This document shows, piece after piece, positions 22,104-30,347 of a DNA stretch of 30,568 nucleotides. A model generated the notes under the pieces. That model made no database searches, was not told the origin of the DNA, and saw nothing but the letters and a program-made list of their open reading frames with translations. The DNA is from Acanthaster planci. Lineage: Eukaryota > Echinodermata > Asteroidea > Valvatida > Acanthasteridae. The position numbers and the translations under genes are program-made. Positions within the stretch are counted from its first letter, which is position 1. Every line of letters begins with the position of its first letter. The stretch spans positions 314,748-345,315 of the forward strand of contig NW_019091445.1 of NCBI RefSeq assembly GCF_001949145.1, given 5' to 3'.

Positions 22104-22191
22104 TTGGCCAAAGGTACAGCAATGGTGAAAATTCTCAGAAAAGTACCATTTGTTTGGTGTCTCACCTGCTGCCTTTGCTTTCTCTATTCTG
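22104..22191 (+). CDS. Candidate exon encoding a signal anchor or signal peptide
   Basis: The acceptor CTTGTGTCTTCACAG precedes it and the consensus donor GTAAGT follows at 22192. The frame gives a Lys/Arg-rich start (MVKILRK, with a fair translation context at ATG 22122) and then a hydrophobic stretch rich in Cys, Leu and Phe. That looks like an N-terminal signal peptide or a membrane helix. The frame is also open upstream through LAKGTA into the 21980 exon, so ATG 22122 may or may not be the start. It leaves in phase 1, matching the acceptor at 27359. No family is recognised. Confidence 0.45.
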
Positions 22192-22312
22192 GTAAGTACT
22201 TAACATTTTTGTCATTTTGTTTTCTTTATTTTGTTTCGTTTTGTTTTGTTCGTTTCATTTTGTTTGGTTGTTTTGTTTAGTTTTCTTTTGTTTTCTTTTC
22301 TTTCTTTTCATT
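22192..22312 (+). repeat. T-rich (TTTTG)n 5' part of the intron
   Basis: After GTAAGT the sequence is a drifting TTTTG/TTTTC repeat up to the edge of the Polinton-like element. Together with 27329-27359 it would make an ancestral intron of about 150 bp. Confidence 0.6.
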
Positions 22313-22465
22313 AGTAGGGGAAACATGCCGCCATGGCGCAATCTCTCTAAAACTCACCCATCGCTCCACCGTCGCCGAGCCAAGAAAGAACCTGGGTTTC
22401 TGCGCCATCTCTCTAAAACTCAGCCATCGCTTTACTGCGTCGCCAAACAAACAAAGAACCCGGGG
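22313..22465 (+). repeat. Left terminal inverted repeat with two subterminal units
   Basis: It matches 27172-27328 in reverse complement. Inside, a unit of about 60 bp occurs twice (22335-22392 and 22401-22461). Both copies contain ATCTCTCTAAAACTCA, then CCATCGCT, a CGTCGCC word and AAGAACC. The partner TIR has the same double unit, so the duplication predates the element's decay. Confidence 0.85.
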
Positions 22466-22599
22466 CCCGGGGCGCAGTCTCAACACACAAACAAGACTAA
22501 GGCTGGTAGCGCAGCTACGCTGACAAACCACGCGGTCGGGAAAAAAAGAGGAAGAAAAAAATATAGTACCAAAAATAAAGAGAGACACTATACGTAATC

Positions 22600-22983
22600 A
22601 TGGAAGTAAAAAACTGTAGAGAATGTCACAAAGAAAAAACTTTTGCAGAGTTTAGACTACAAAAGAAGACAGGGGACTTATTAGCTTACTATTTGTTGTG
22701 CTTAGATCGTCATAAACGCTGGGTAACTTGTAAACATGACAAAGATAAGCACAAATGCGAACAATGCAGACATCTACAGCCCCACGGTAAAACTAAAAAA
22801 ACTGCGACGAATGAAAAAAAACAAAACTTGTTTTGTGAAAATAATAAATACAAATCCAGTTGTACAATTTGCACACCCAGAAAATGCAAACAACAAGGCG
22901 TCAATAAATATCGGTGCCAGGAGTGTCGAACATCAAAAAAAGTGGAAAATATTATAATCTTTCTTTTTAAAATACGATGTTGA
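22600..22983 (+). pseudogene. Cys-rich N-terminal region of a Polinton-type DNA polymerase B
   Basis: An open frame of 127 codons starting at ATG 22600. It has serial zinc-ribbon-like pairs: CRECHKEK near the start, CKHDKDKHKCEQC (residues about 46-58), CENNKYKSSCTIC (about 80-92) and CKQQGVNKYRCQEC (about 96-109). Arrays of C-x-H/N-x6-7-C-x2-C units are known at the N-terminus of protein-primed PolB of Polinton-like elements. The last ten residues run into hydrophobic sequence and a stop, so the true frame is probably left there. It is highly basic (Lys-rich), which fits DNA or terminal-protein contact. It lies 135 bp inside the left TIR. A separate small zinc protein is the alternative. Confidence 0.55.
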
Positions 22984-23059
22984 GAACTATGGTGAAAAAC
23001 CTCGCCATGTGGTTTAAATATACGTGTATCTCAATGACTATGTCACTCAGTACAACATC

Positions 23060-24320
23060 ATGCTACCATAAAATCAAGGCTCACGCGTGAAGACTACATT
23101 AACGCTATACATACTGACCTGGCTCAATTTAAAAATTTAATGCAAAAAATCATTACGAATTATTACAAATTCACTCAAGACAACAACTTACAGCCATTTC
23201 CCACGGGTAGACACGGTCGGCACGTGTACATGTACCTTAGAAAAGACTCCATTGACGTGATCAAAGCTTAACGTCACCTGAAACTTTTCAAGAAGCAGGC
23301 TTTAGGGAGGTCAGAAGGTAACTTTAGAAATTGGGAATCGTGCCTCGGTTGTTTAACACACACACCTGCGATTTTTTACCACCCACACATCAGAGGCAGA
23401 AGCAAAAGTCACGTCTCAGTTGAGGGGTTGGGTAGCATCAAGCTACAAACGCTTCTAAAGGTCCGGTTTATTAAAGAAAGACTGGATCGAGGAGACTTTG
23501 CCACGGAACGTTTCTGTTTTATAGTGAAAATGCTGTCGTGTTAACTTCTCTAGACGCGAAACAAGCGTTGAAAGAATAACGAGAAAACTGTTGCAGAAAA
23601 TCAAAGAGTTTATGCAGAGAGGATCGCGTTGGGCCGTCGACGTCGTCGTTGCATGTTAGAGTAACGTGACGCGATACCAACCCTTAACAGGGAGTTCTTA
23701 CTCACCAATACCCAATTACTTAAAAACTGAACAAGCCATCATAAACGTTCAAAACTAAGATCAACAATATATCCACTGGTCTTTGAGAGTGGCTTTAGGA
23801 CTCTACAAACAAAAGTCAAACAACAAACTGCAGCAAACTCAAAGTATCAAATTAGAGAAGAAAGAACATGTAGGAACGAAGAGTGAGACCAACTAAAATT
23901 CTCTAACGTTGATTTTCCTACTCCAGTGTCTTTAGTCCCTGGTGCAGAAACCCAGAATAACCTGTTGATTAACGTTGATTAACTATGAATCCAAAGACGG
24001 CCGTGTGTTTCCCTTCTACGTCTCTGAAAAACAAGACGCCCCCTTCATAATATACGCTGGTTTTAAATGTATTAAAATTTTGGAACGTGTAGAACACCCA
24101 GCGCAGAGCCCACGCAAAGCCCAGCCAACACCGTGAAAACGCAACAACATAAACCGTCTGTTTTATTTTACGTCATAGTTCGATGTGACGGTGTCGGCAC
24201 GAGTCGACAGACCTACAGAGGCACAGACACTTCTACAAGATTCGCAGAGTCCCTAACGAAAGAAAAAGACAATTTTAACTGCGTTTTAGCTAACGTCAAA
24301 TCATTTGCTTTATACCATAG
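23060..24320 (+). pseudogene. Decayed Polinton-type DNA polymerase B, linker and exonuclease part
   Basis: Protein-primed family-B polymerases copy Polinton DNA. Coding-like pieces are scattered over all three frames: 23090-23270 (LTREDYINAIHTDLAQFKNL...), 23290-23530, 23900-24120 and 24133-24310. The best evidence is APFIIYAGFKCI (about 24030-24070), which matches the exonuclease I box (normally Y-A-D-F-E, so the catalytic Asp and Glu are replaced here). The following frame has a YRG motif and a SLTKEK helix typical of the region after it. The zinc-finger stretch usually found before the exonuclease box is missing, and the palm domain with its D-T-D-type motif is absent. Many stops and frameshifts are present. 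Confidence 0.6.
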
Positions 24321-24536
24321 TTCAAAACAAATTGTCGCTGAGTCCTCTGGATACCAAACCGTTCTTGTTACAAAATGGTACAGACTCATTGGCTTACGGT
24401 CACTACCAAATTCAAGCTTGAACCGCAGCAGGGCTAGGGGGATGTAAGTGTCTTTGGGTACCACATGAATTTGTTCTCTATCAAAAGAACACTTTGGGCC
24501 GTTAGCCATGTAGTGAAGCGTTGGACCCGTCGTCAC
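24321..24536 (-). pseudogene. Possible minus-strand coding remnant
   Basis: The minus strand is open from 24536 leftward with coding-like composition (TTGPTLHYMANGPK near its start, then YIPLALLRFKLEF). The plus-strand frame over the same bases is no longer polymerase-like. It could be the end of a structural gene brought next to the polymerase by deletion, or chance. No family is recognised. Confidence 0.25.
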
Positions 24537-24579
24537 CTTTTTGCCGTTGATCGTTTAAATTTGCTCGTACGCTTTTTGA

Positions 24580-24762
24580 TTTGGTTACGTGTTTAAAAAA
24601 CTTGGTTTGGCAGCTTTGGTTGCTATCCCCGGTGTAATCGATAATGTGTTGTCTTGGTTGTTGAACGCGGCAGGTAACGCGGTGTCTTGGTTAGCCGAAC
24701 ACGCGTAGGCCTTGATAGTCGGGGTAGGTGATTTGGTGTTTGCTTACGTGCAAAAAGATTAA
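24580..24762 (+). pseudogene. Small hydrophobic Polinton-associated protein, broken
   Basis: One frame gives FGYVFKKLGLAALVAIPGVI, then LLNAAGNAVSWLAEHA, a TAG stop at 24706, then a hydrophobic GVGDLVFAYVQKD and TAA. An amphipathic or membrane segment with A-G-x-A-x-S-W/F-L-x-E-H-A, followed by a second hydrophobic helix and a Lys-rich end, resembles small proteins I know from Polinton-like elements, possibly membrane-active virion proteins. The stop replaces what looks like a Trp codon. A TGA lies directly upstream in the same frame, so the start is lost or supplied from another frame. It lies just before the convergent-gene hairpin. Confidence 0.5.
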
Positions 24763-24788
24763 GTTTTAGAGTCAACTTTGGATTATAA

Positions 24789-24828
24789 AAAGGCCTTTCA
24801 TCTCGTTTTTAGGGAGTTGAAAGGCTTT
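24789..24828. terminator. Hairpin between converging genes
   Basis: AAGGCCTTTCA (24790-24800) and TGAAAGGCTT (24818-24827) pair as a stem of about 10 bp with one bulge and a 17-base loop. It lies 28 bp after the plus-strand small gene and just beyond the end of the minus-strand genes. A T-rich run follows on the plus strand and an A-rich run on the other. A role in transcript 3' ends of both gene sets is inferred from position only. Confidence 0.4.
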
Positions 24829-24859
24829 CTTAATTTTTTGTATTTCTTTTGCTTTAGTT

Positions 24860-25200
24860 CTTTTTGTGGGGTAGCATCTCTATGACTACTTTATACGTTA
24901 CGAGAGCAATCCCAGTAGCGGCTAAAGCTTCAATCGTCACAGACAATCTTTCATTGTTGTGAGCTTCCAGCGAAGTTTTTTCTAGGGGTGGAATTGGAGG
25001 TAAGGGCTAGGGCGCGGTGCCCGCAAGCTCTGGTGAGGTGAACGGGTCTGGCGCGGAGCTCTCGGGGTTTGCACCGTTGCCCGCGTTTTGGCATTTTGGC
25101 GCACTGCAACGAGTCTTGAAACTCGTTAATCGACTGTTCCAAGTCAGGTTCCGAGGATACGAGACCTTCTGCCACGGTGATAAATTGGTTTTGCGCGTCT
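24860..25200 (-). pseudogene. Small Pro-rich protein with C-terminal membrane helix, Polinton set
   Basis: The coding-like path runs right to left. First comes an acidic helical part (LVSSEPDLEQSINEFQDSLQ, frame of 25175-24951). A frameshift near 25080 leads to a Pro/Ala/Ser-rich linker in the next frame (PESSAPDPFTSPEL, with one stop near 25010). A helix, SVTIEALAATGIALVTYKVV, then ends the product (about 24950-24890). A charged N-part, a flexible linker and one membrane helix would fit a minor virion protein, but no family is recognised. It is downstream of the 25228-25850 gene and probably in the same transcript. Confidence 0.4.
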
Positions 25201-25227
25201 AACCGGTGCCAACACGCTGTTTTTTGT

Positions 25228-25850
25228 TTAAATTTGGGCTGCCAACAACGCGTAGACGTAAGCCCTGATCGATTCGTTGAAACAAGTCACGCCTGAAAGT
25301 ATGTTGCTGAGCCTCGACTTGCGCAGCACAAAGTCCTAACAGGCCAACGTGACGGCGTCTGAGTGCTCAATCTAAGACACCGGGTGACCAGACACTTTGT
25401 GCGACTTGGCTCACTCAGATCCCATGTAGGTGGTGCCGTCGTACTTTGGGTACTTGTAGGTCGTGAGCATCGTAGTTTTTCCTGGGACGGGTAGGTAGCC
25501 TGTGTTGCCTGTATCGTAGTAGTAAAAAGTGGTGCCTAGCCCGTTACTCGAAGGGGGGTGCCGTGTTTGTTTTGACGAATTGGTCAAGTCTACGTTAAAG
25601 AAGCGACAAGCATCAATACACTTACGGTGATCGTACGTATTGTTTAACGCGTTAAATACATCGTCACCAGCTATAGGCATGACGCAGTCAAACAAGATCT
25701 TTCTCACCGTGTAGTGCACGTGAAAGTTAAACAAAGCTGATATATGCAGGTTGGGGTCGCTGAGTAAGTCAAAGCCGTCGTTGCACCGCAAATTGAATTG
25801 GTTTTGATAAAAGGTTAGAAGATCTGTTGTCTTTGTTAACCACGATGACT
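25228..25850 (-). pseudogene. Probable Polinton structural protein, broken
   Basis: A clean coding-like frame runs from about 25850 to 25411. It includes TVRKILFDCVMPIAGDDVFN and YDHRKCIDACRFFNVDL, and later a Tyr/Gly/Thr-rich stretch (FYYYDTGNTGYLPV). The stop at 25408-25410 is followed by more coding-like sequence with further stops, ending RAYVYALLAAQI at 25228. The beta-rich, aromatic-rich composition and its place among capsid-side genes suggest a virion component. I cannot tell major capsid from penton-like or another virion protein, and I do not recognise a named family. No ATG was found at the 5' side. Confidence 0.45.
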
Positions 25851-25980
25851 GCAGTTGGTTCCCGTGATTTTTTACTTGATTTTTACTTTACATTTATTAT
25901 AAAACGGAGAGGCGGTAGGAGTAAGGCCACGGCTCGCAGAATAACTGGCTGGCGCTAAACCTGGAAGCTATTGGACAGTT

Positions 25981-26310
25981 TTACTCTAGGTTAACTCCCA
26001 AGTTTGTTGGTAAGATCTTTTTTTCTTTGTCCAGCAGTTCTTTTGCTAGCGCCTTGGCACGAGTTTCAATACACCTCGCGCGCTTCGTCTCAAGTATTCT
26101 CTCATCGCAAGAATTTTTTTGAACTCGCTTACTGGCGAATTGGATTAAAGCGTATGTGCACCAAACGTACCGATAGCCACGACTTCCATTGCAATTCCTA
26201 CCGGGGCAGTTAAAACACCCAAAAATCGTAGGGATGCCTACTGATGCCAAACACACGCCTATTGCTTCTATGCCGTATTCCACGGAGCCAAAAGCATTAA
26301 AGCCTTCTGG
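25981..26310 (-). pseudogene. Polinton-associated membrane protein with C-terminal helical region, broken
   Basis: The frame reads GSVEYGIEAIGVCLASVGIP, a Gly/Ala/Ile-rich membrane segment. A frameshift near 26205 moves the second hydrophobic segment (LTAPVGIAMEVVAIGTFG) into another frame. The main frame then gives a charged helical tail from about 26130 to 25981 (FASKRVQKNSCDERILETKR...AKALAKELLDKEKK). Two hydrophobic hairpin segments, then R-L/V-x-K-K-x-x-E-I-R/Y-x-L-A, then a helical tail with A-L-x-D/K and a closing E-K, is a layout I recall from uncharacterised proteins in invertebrate Polinton-like elements. The role is unknown. The product ends at the TAA at 25981. Confidence 0.45.
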
Positions 26311-26433
26311 GGCTTTTTTAAGCGTGTGCTCTCGTTTGTCTCATTCTTTCAGCGGGTTATTTTTCAGCTGGCGCCCCCCCCCGCGCAGCCGTGCCGTCTA
26401 AGTTTGTATCACACTGAATTTCAGTAGCGTTAG

Positions 26434-26694
26434 TTACGTTGACATACCTAGTTTCAAACAGTACTTTTGCTTTACTCTAACGGCTTTGTCCCCTCGTAGG
26501 TTATCAATGACGTCTTGCAATGTCAACATTTTTTCGGTTTTCTGTCAAGTAAAAGAATGCGTTTCTACCAGCGACCTGAGTACTTGTCCCCTCAAGATCT
26601 TACCATGTAAAACTCGATTTAACTTATATTCTTTGCAACCTGCTTCGTCTTTTGTCAACTGTATCCCCAGTTTGTCGCGATTAACCGTTTGCAT
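26434..26694 (-). pseudogene. Small Polinton-side protein, one in-frame stop
   Basis: From ATG (26692-26694) one frame runs 86 codons to TAA (26434-26436), with a single TGA at 26545-26547 (codon 50). It starts MQTVNRDKLGIQLTKDEAG and is Lys/Arg-rich. After the stop there is a second Met (MLTLQDVIDNLRGDKAVR), so this may instead be two short products. It is the first recognisable gene of the minus-strand set. No family is recognised. Confidence 0.4.
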
Positions 26695-27171
26695 AAGCTA
26701 GAAGACAATACCACACAATATACATGTACTTTACATTGATGTGTGTCCAGGTGTTTATTGATTTACTGATTCGTTCACTGTTCGGAAACGCTGGAAGAGT
26801 TGTTCCAACCGCACAATTATTTACGTGGAATCCTGACTAAATTCACTCCCCAGAAAGCAGCTACCACAGAACACACACACCCACACAAAACAACATCATA
26901 TTCCACCGTGATTTCTTGTAGTCGTGGACTGATGGGGGCCTGCAGACACAGACATGGATTTTGAATAACTACATGGAGTCACAGCAGATTGAATAGAACC
27001 GAAAGTAACTCCCGACAATATGCCGAACTCTCTTAACAAAGGGAGCGCTTGGATAAAAGAACCGCCTTGGTACAGTCAACTCTGACTCACCTCAGCCGGG
27101 GTAGATTATTTTTATTTTGTTCGGTCGCTTGGCCCCAGGCCTCGAGCCTAGCTAGTCATGATTTGTCTATT
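26695..27171. other. Gene-less right interior of the Polinton-like element
   Basis: It contains a CACACACACCCACAC run near 26870 and no supported reading frame. The integrase usually found near one end of such elements is not visible here. Confidence 0.5.
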
Positions 27172-27328
27172 GGGGACCGCCGTTCTTTGTTAGTTCTGCG
27201 ATGGGGTAAAGTATTTACCGAGTTTTAGAGAGATGGCGCAGGGACCCGGATTCTTCGTTGTCTCGGCGACGGTGGAGCGATGGGTGAGTTGTATAGAGAT
27301 GGCGCCGTGGCGGCATGTTTCCCTTACT
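27172..27328 (-). repeat. Right terminal inverted repeat
   Basis: Read on the minus strand from 27328 it gives AGTAAGGGAAACATGCCGCC, then ACTCACCCATCGCTCCACCG, matching the left TIR. The second subterminal unit follows, with ATCTCTCTAAAACTCG near 27222-27237. Confidence 0.85.
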
Positions 27329-27359
27329 TCTTTTGGTTTGGTTTGTTTTTTCTTCTCAG

Positions 27360-27652
27360 GTACATCTGTAAATCATGTTAGTGTTTGGCCACAGAATTGC
27401 AGAATCCCTATTCTTCATGCCCTTTTGGTCCTTTTTCTTACCATTGAGCCTTCCCTAGCTCTGTGCTTTGAGAAAGGCACACCATTTATGTCGTTTCTAC
27501 AACATGTTCCATGTAACATGTTTTTTCTTTCGAATTACGTTAGAGATATTCTCTTTGCTCTCAAAGTCTCCCTCCCTTCTTCCGGTGCCCTTTTCTGTAC
27601 ACAGAGCAAATCCTTTTTCAATTTTGTATGTTCATCAAAGTTGCATGAATGA
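27360..27652 (+). CDS. Candidate downstream exon of the host gene interrupted by the Polinton
   Basis: A strong acceptor (GTTTGTTTTTTCTTCTCAG, ending 27359) lies 31 bp outside the right TIR. The carried base G from 22191 plus GT makes Gly, and the frame continues TSVNHVSVWPQNCRIPI... without a stop to TGA at 27650. The first 15 residues (with W and C) look most exon-like. The later part is Phe/Leu/Ser-rich and may be intron or untranslated sequence read by chance. No donor stands out and no homologue is recognised. Confidence 0.35.
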
Positions 27653-28079
27653 AAGAACACAGAGATGTTTCTAAAGCAATGAGGTGGTAATGATTTCATC
27701 ATTCGTCACGTGACACAGCTTTGTAGTTTAATCCTTTATATCAAGAACTATGGATCAAACCAACAAAAAACGTTATATGTTTGAATTTATCTTCAGAACG
27801 AATTTTTTAATCAGTAATCTTTATGCACTAGGATAGCCCAAGTGAGTGTTTGGGATTTTCAACATTCTATGATGTCATGATGACGTCATCCAAAAGTGTT
27901 ACTTTTATCACACAGAATAGTCAAGCCTCGGTTGACATATAAAAATTGGTGGGTACGTAGGTCGAGTTTGTTCTGAGGATGACTTAACATACAATCACAT
28001 CACGATACCACTTGGCCAAACTATTTGGTAGAAATCCAATCAGTAAGGTATGCTCCATATTATTAAATCCGTCAAAAAG
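27653..28079. other. Non-coding stretch
   Basis: Nothing recognisable. It contains TGATGTCATGATGACGTCATC (27870-27890), two CRE-like TGACGTCA-type words in an AT-rich background, and lies just before the LINE remnant. Confidence 0.45.
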
Positions 28080-29703
28080 CAAGCATGTGGCCCTCTGAGT
28101 GACGAAGGAAATGCTTGATTTAGGACGTAAACGTGAAGCAATGAGAGCTAAAGCCTGAAAATCTTCCAATATCAAAGATTGGCAAGTGGCTAGATAGCTA
28201 CGAAATAAAACCAATAAATTGGCAAAATTTCTCAAACGAGATTATTTTGAGCATGAGATAAATCATTGCCAACGCAATTCCAAGAGATTATGGTCACTAA
28301 CTAAAGATGCCAGTTCTATGAAAAATAAGACAATTATCACATCCTACTCATTTCGACTCCCCTGAACTGAGAACTTCATTCTTTCTTTATCCAAATTGGT
28401 GCGTAATTTCAAAGGCGTTTCAGGATAACAATATATGTAATAATGATATTCACTCACCTCAAAGAATATTTGATAATGTATCACATTCTCGCCTGTTACG
28501 GTGGCCTTCGTTGAAACTTATATTAGGCAGATGGATCCAAAATTCTTGAAGGGGCCGTCAATAATCAACTGCGGAGTTTCTTCACGACAAATGATTTGTT
28601 CGCAGACAAACAATCGGGATTTAGATCACACCATTCCACTCAAACCACAGCTCTGGATGTCTATGATTTCATTCTGCGTAATATGGATGGCGTTAATGTG
28701 ACAGGTGGCATTATTTTCCTTGATTTCAAAAAAGCATTTGATACAGTTGATCATAAGATTCTTTTGTCGAAACTAGAAAGTATTGGCGTCATGGGACTTG
28801 AACTTGGATGGTTTTAATCATACCTGAGTGATCGAATGCAAGTCACACAAATTGATAATGTTTCTTCGAATCGTGCCAACGTTACAGTCGGTGTCCCGCA
28901 GGGGTCAATCTTTGGACCGTTGTTTTTACATTTTTTTTAATTAATTCTCTCCCAAAAAGCATAGATATTTCTTGTTCCAAAATAAATATGTATGCAGATG
29001 ACACTGTTATGCTGTTTGGCGGAACATCCTCCACGATCATCCGAGATATGGAAGCTGGCCTGGAACAAGTGAGCTTTTGGCTACAAAATCACAAGTTAAC
29101 GTTGAATGTGGACAAAACAAAGTTTATGATATTCGGTACATGATCGATTTCGCTGGAAGATGAAAATATTGAACACGTTAGGGAATATCTCGGCGTCGTA
29201 TTGGACGAAAATATGTCGTGGCCTTACGTAAACTACATTGCTCAGACAATCTCCCAAATGTTCTCCAACATTCCCGCCTCCACTTTTAAAGTCTTAAGTA
29301 CTGCTATGGTTCTGCCATTATGCGATTATTGTAGCGAAAACTGACAAGCTGGTAAATTTATACAATCGCCTAGCAAGCTTGATTTTTAGATGCTAATCCC
29401 AGATCACACATTGCAGAAATGTATGAGGCTCTGTCGTGGTTGACACTTCCCCAACGCTGGCATAATCGTAGAATGTGTGAGGTATAGAAGTGTGTTAAAG
29501 GATTGACCCCCAAATACTTGTCTCGTCTTAACGCACCTGTGCATAAGGTCGTTATCTAATGGCTCTCATAGTATCTCATTTACACGTAAGTCTAACGCAG
29601 GAAAATGAACCTTACAGTATTTAGGGATATTGGGATGGAACCAACCAACAACTTCTCCAAGACAGGTCGAGACACTTTCTATTTTTAAATCACTTTTAAC
29701 TTA
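28080..29703 (+). pseudogene. Decayed non-LTR retrotransposon (CR1/Jockey-like), RT region
   Basis: This reverse transcriptase copied the element's RNA at a nicked target. Across shifted frames: a basic linker (RREAMRAKA-like, then LAKFLKRDYFEHEI, 28110-28260, and KRLWSLTKDASS at 28285-28318) as found between endonuclease and [19 protein letters not shown] (about 28612-28660); [18 protein letters not shown] with the first catalytic Asp (28710-28763); VGVPQGS (about 28889-28909); MYADDTVMLFG with the catalytic DD pair (28988-29020); LTLNVDKTKFMIFGT (29098-29142); and KGLTPKYLSRL (about 29498-29530) in the C-terminal part. The last coding-like piece, WNQPTTSPRQ, ends near 29703. The upstream endonuclease is not visible, so the copy is 5'-truncated. 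Several stops and frameshifts are present. Confidence 0.85.
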
Positions 29704-29801
29704 ACACCGAATATATATGTGTTTATTTATGTTCGTATCAAACTTATTATTAGTTATATTCTATTAAATTTTAACAGTTTTTATGTTCAAATGACACTGT
29801 T

Positions 29802-30347
29802 ATGTTTTTCTTTTCCCACGGTTGCTGCAGCTGCTCTTTTGGAGAGACCGTATCATTTCAGAGCCTTCAGTCCTTCCTAAAGGCATTTAAATACTTCAGT
29901 GGTTGTCCCCTAGTCTCTACGGCTCGTAAGACCCGCAAAAAGTGCACCACAGTAGCGAGTGGGGCCTCATTTCCCTATACCCAGCAAGAAATGAGACCGA
30001 GGGTTACCCCCCCCAACATGTCCAATCCCTATACACATTCCAGACTATTGTTACCTTACGTATCCCCCAAGATGTCTGAAAGGAATTCCCCAGATTCCTG
30101 CAAGACAATGACCAACACAAAGCAGGGGGGGTTCTCTCCGTCTCATACGTTGCTGCATATGTATTTCCAAGGCTATTCTGATTTGAGGTGGGGAGGGGGA
30201 TCGCCACGTGCCAGCCAAGCCACGATAACCCCCCCCCACCGAAATAATACTTCAAAGACAGCCGCAACGTCCTCTGACAAGTTTCTGACAGCTGTCACTG
30301 ACAAAAAGCATTCCACTGCCTGGCCCAGCCGCGGTCTTTGTAAATAA
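29802..30347 (+). CDS. Open frame of 181 codons, unrecognised
   Basis: This is the longest open frame in the window. The product would be Ser/Thr/Pro/Lys-rich with a Cys/Phe start, no membrane helix and no motif I recognise. The bases include C-runs (30007-30015, 30230-30239) and a G-run (about 30125), which keep both strands open, and the opposite strand is also open over 30004-30267. It may be a chance frame in a low-complexity or repeat-derived segment. There is no splice or start context strong enough to support it. Confidence 0.2.
   Translation: MFFFSHGCCSCSFGETVSFQSLQSFLKAFKYFSGCPLVSTARKTRKKCTTVASGASFPYTQQEMRPRVTPPNMSNPYTHSRLLLPYVSPKMSERNSPDSCKTMTNTKQGGFSPSHTLLHMYFQGYSDLRWGGGSPRASQATITPPHRNNTSKTAATSSDKFLTAVTDKKHSTAWPSRGLCK

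Larger units (their letters stand above)
22313..27328 (+). mobile_element. Internally deleted, decayed Polinton (Maverick) element
   Basis: About 5.0 kb bounded by inverted repeats that begin AGTAGGGGAAACATGCCGCC and AGTAAGGGAAACATGCCGCC. Contents match a Polinton, the virus-like self-synthesising DNA transposons: a DNA polymerase B remnant, a small conserved-type hydrophobic protein, and minus-strand structural-type genes converging on them. Full elements are about 15-20 kb. No retroviral-type integrase, packaging ATPase or cysteine protease was recognised, so most of the interior has been lost and the element is dead. The expected 6-bp target duplication is not clear: flanks are TTCATT and TCTTTT, in a T-rich intron. 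An adintovirus-type insertion is the close alternative. Confidence 0.7.

Noticed and set aside
22217-22597. 126-codon plus-strand frame and its minus-strand partner at the left Polinton end
   Set aside because: They cross the T-rich intron and the terminal inverted repeat. The composition is explained by these repeats.
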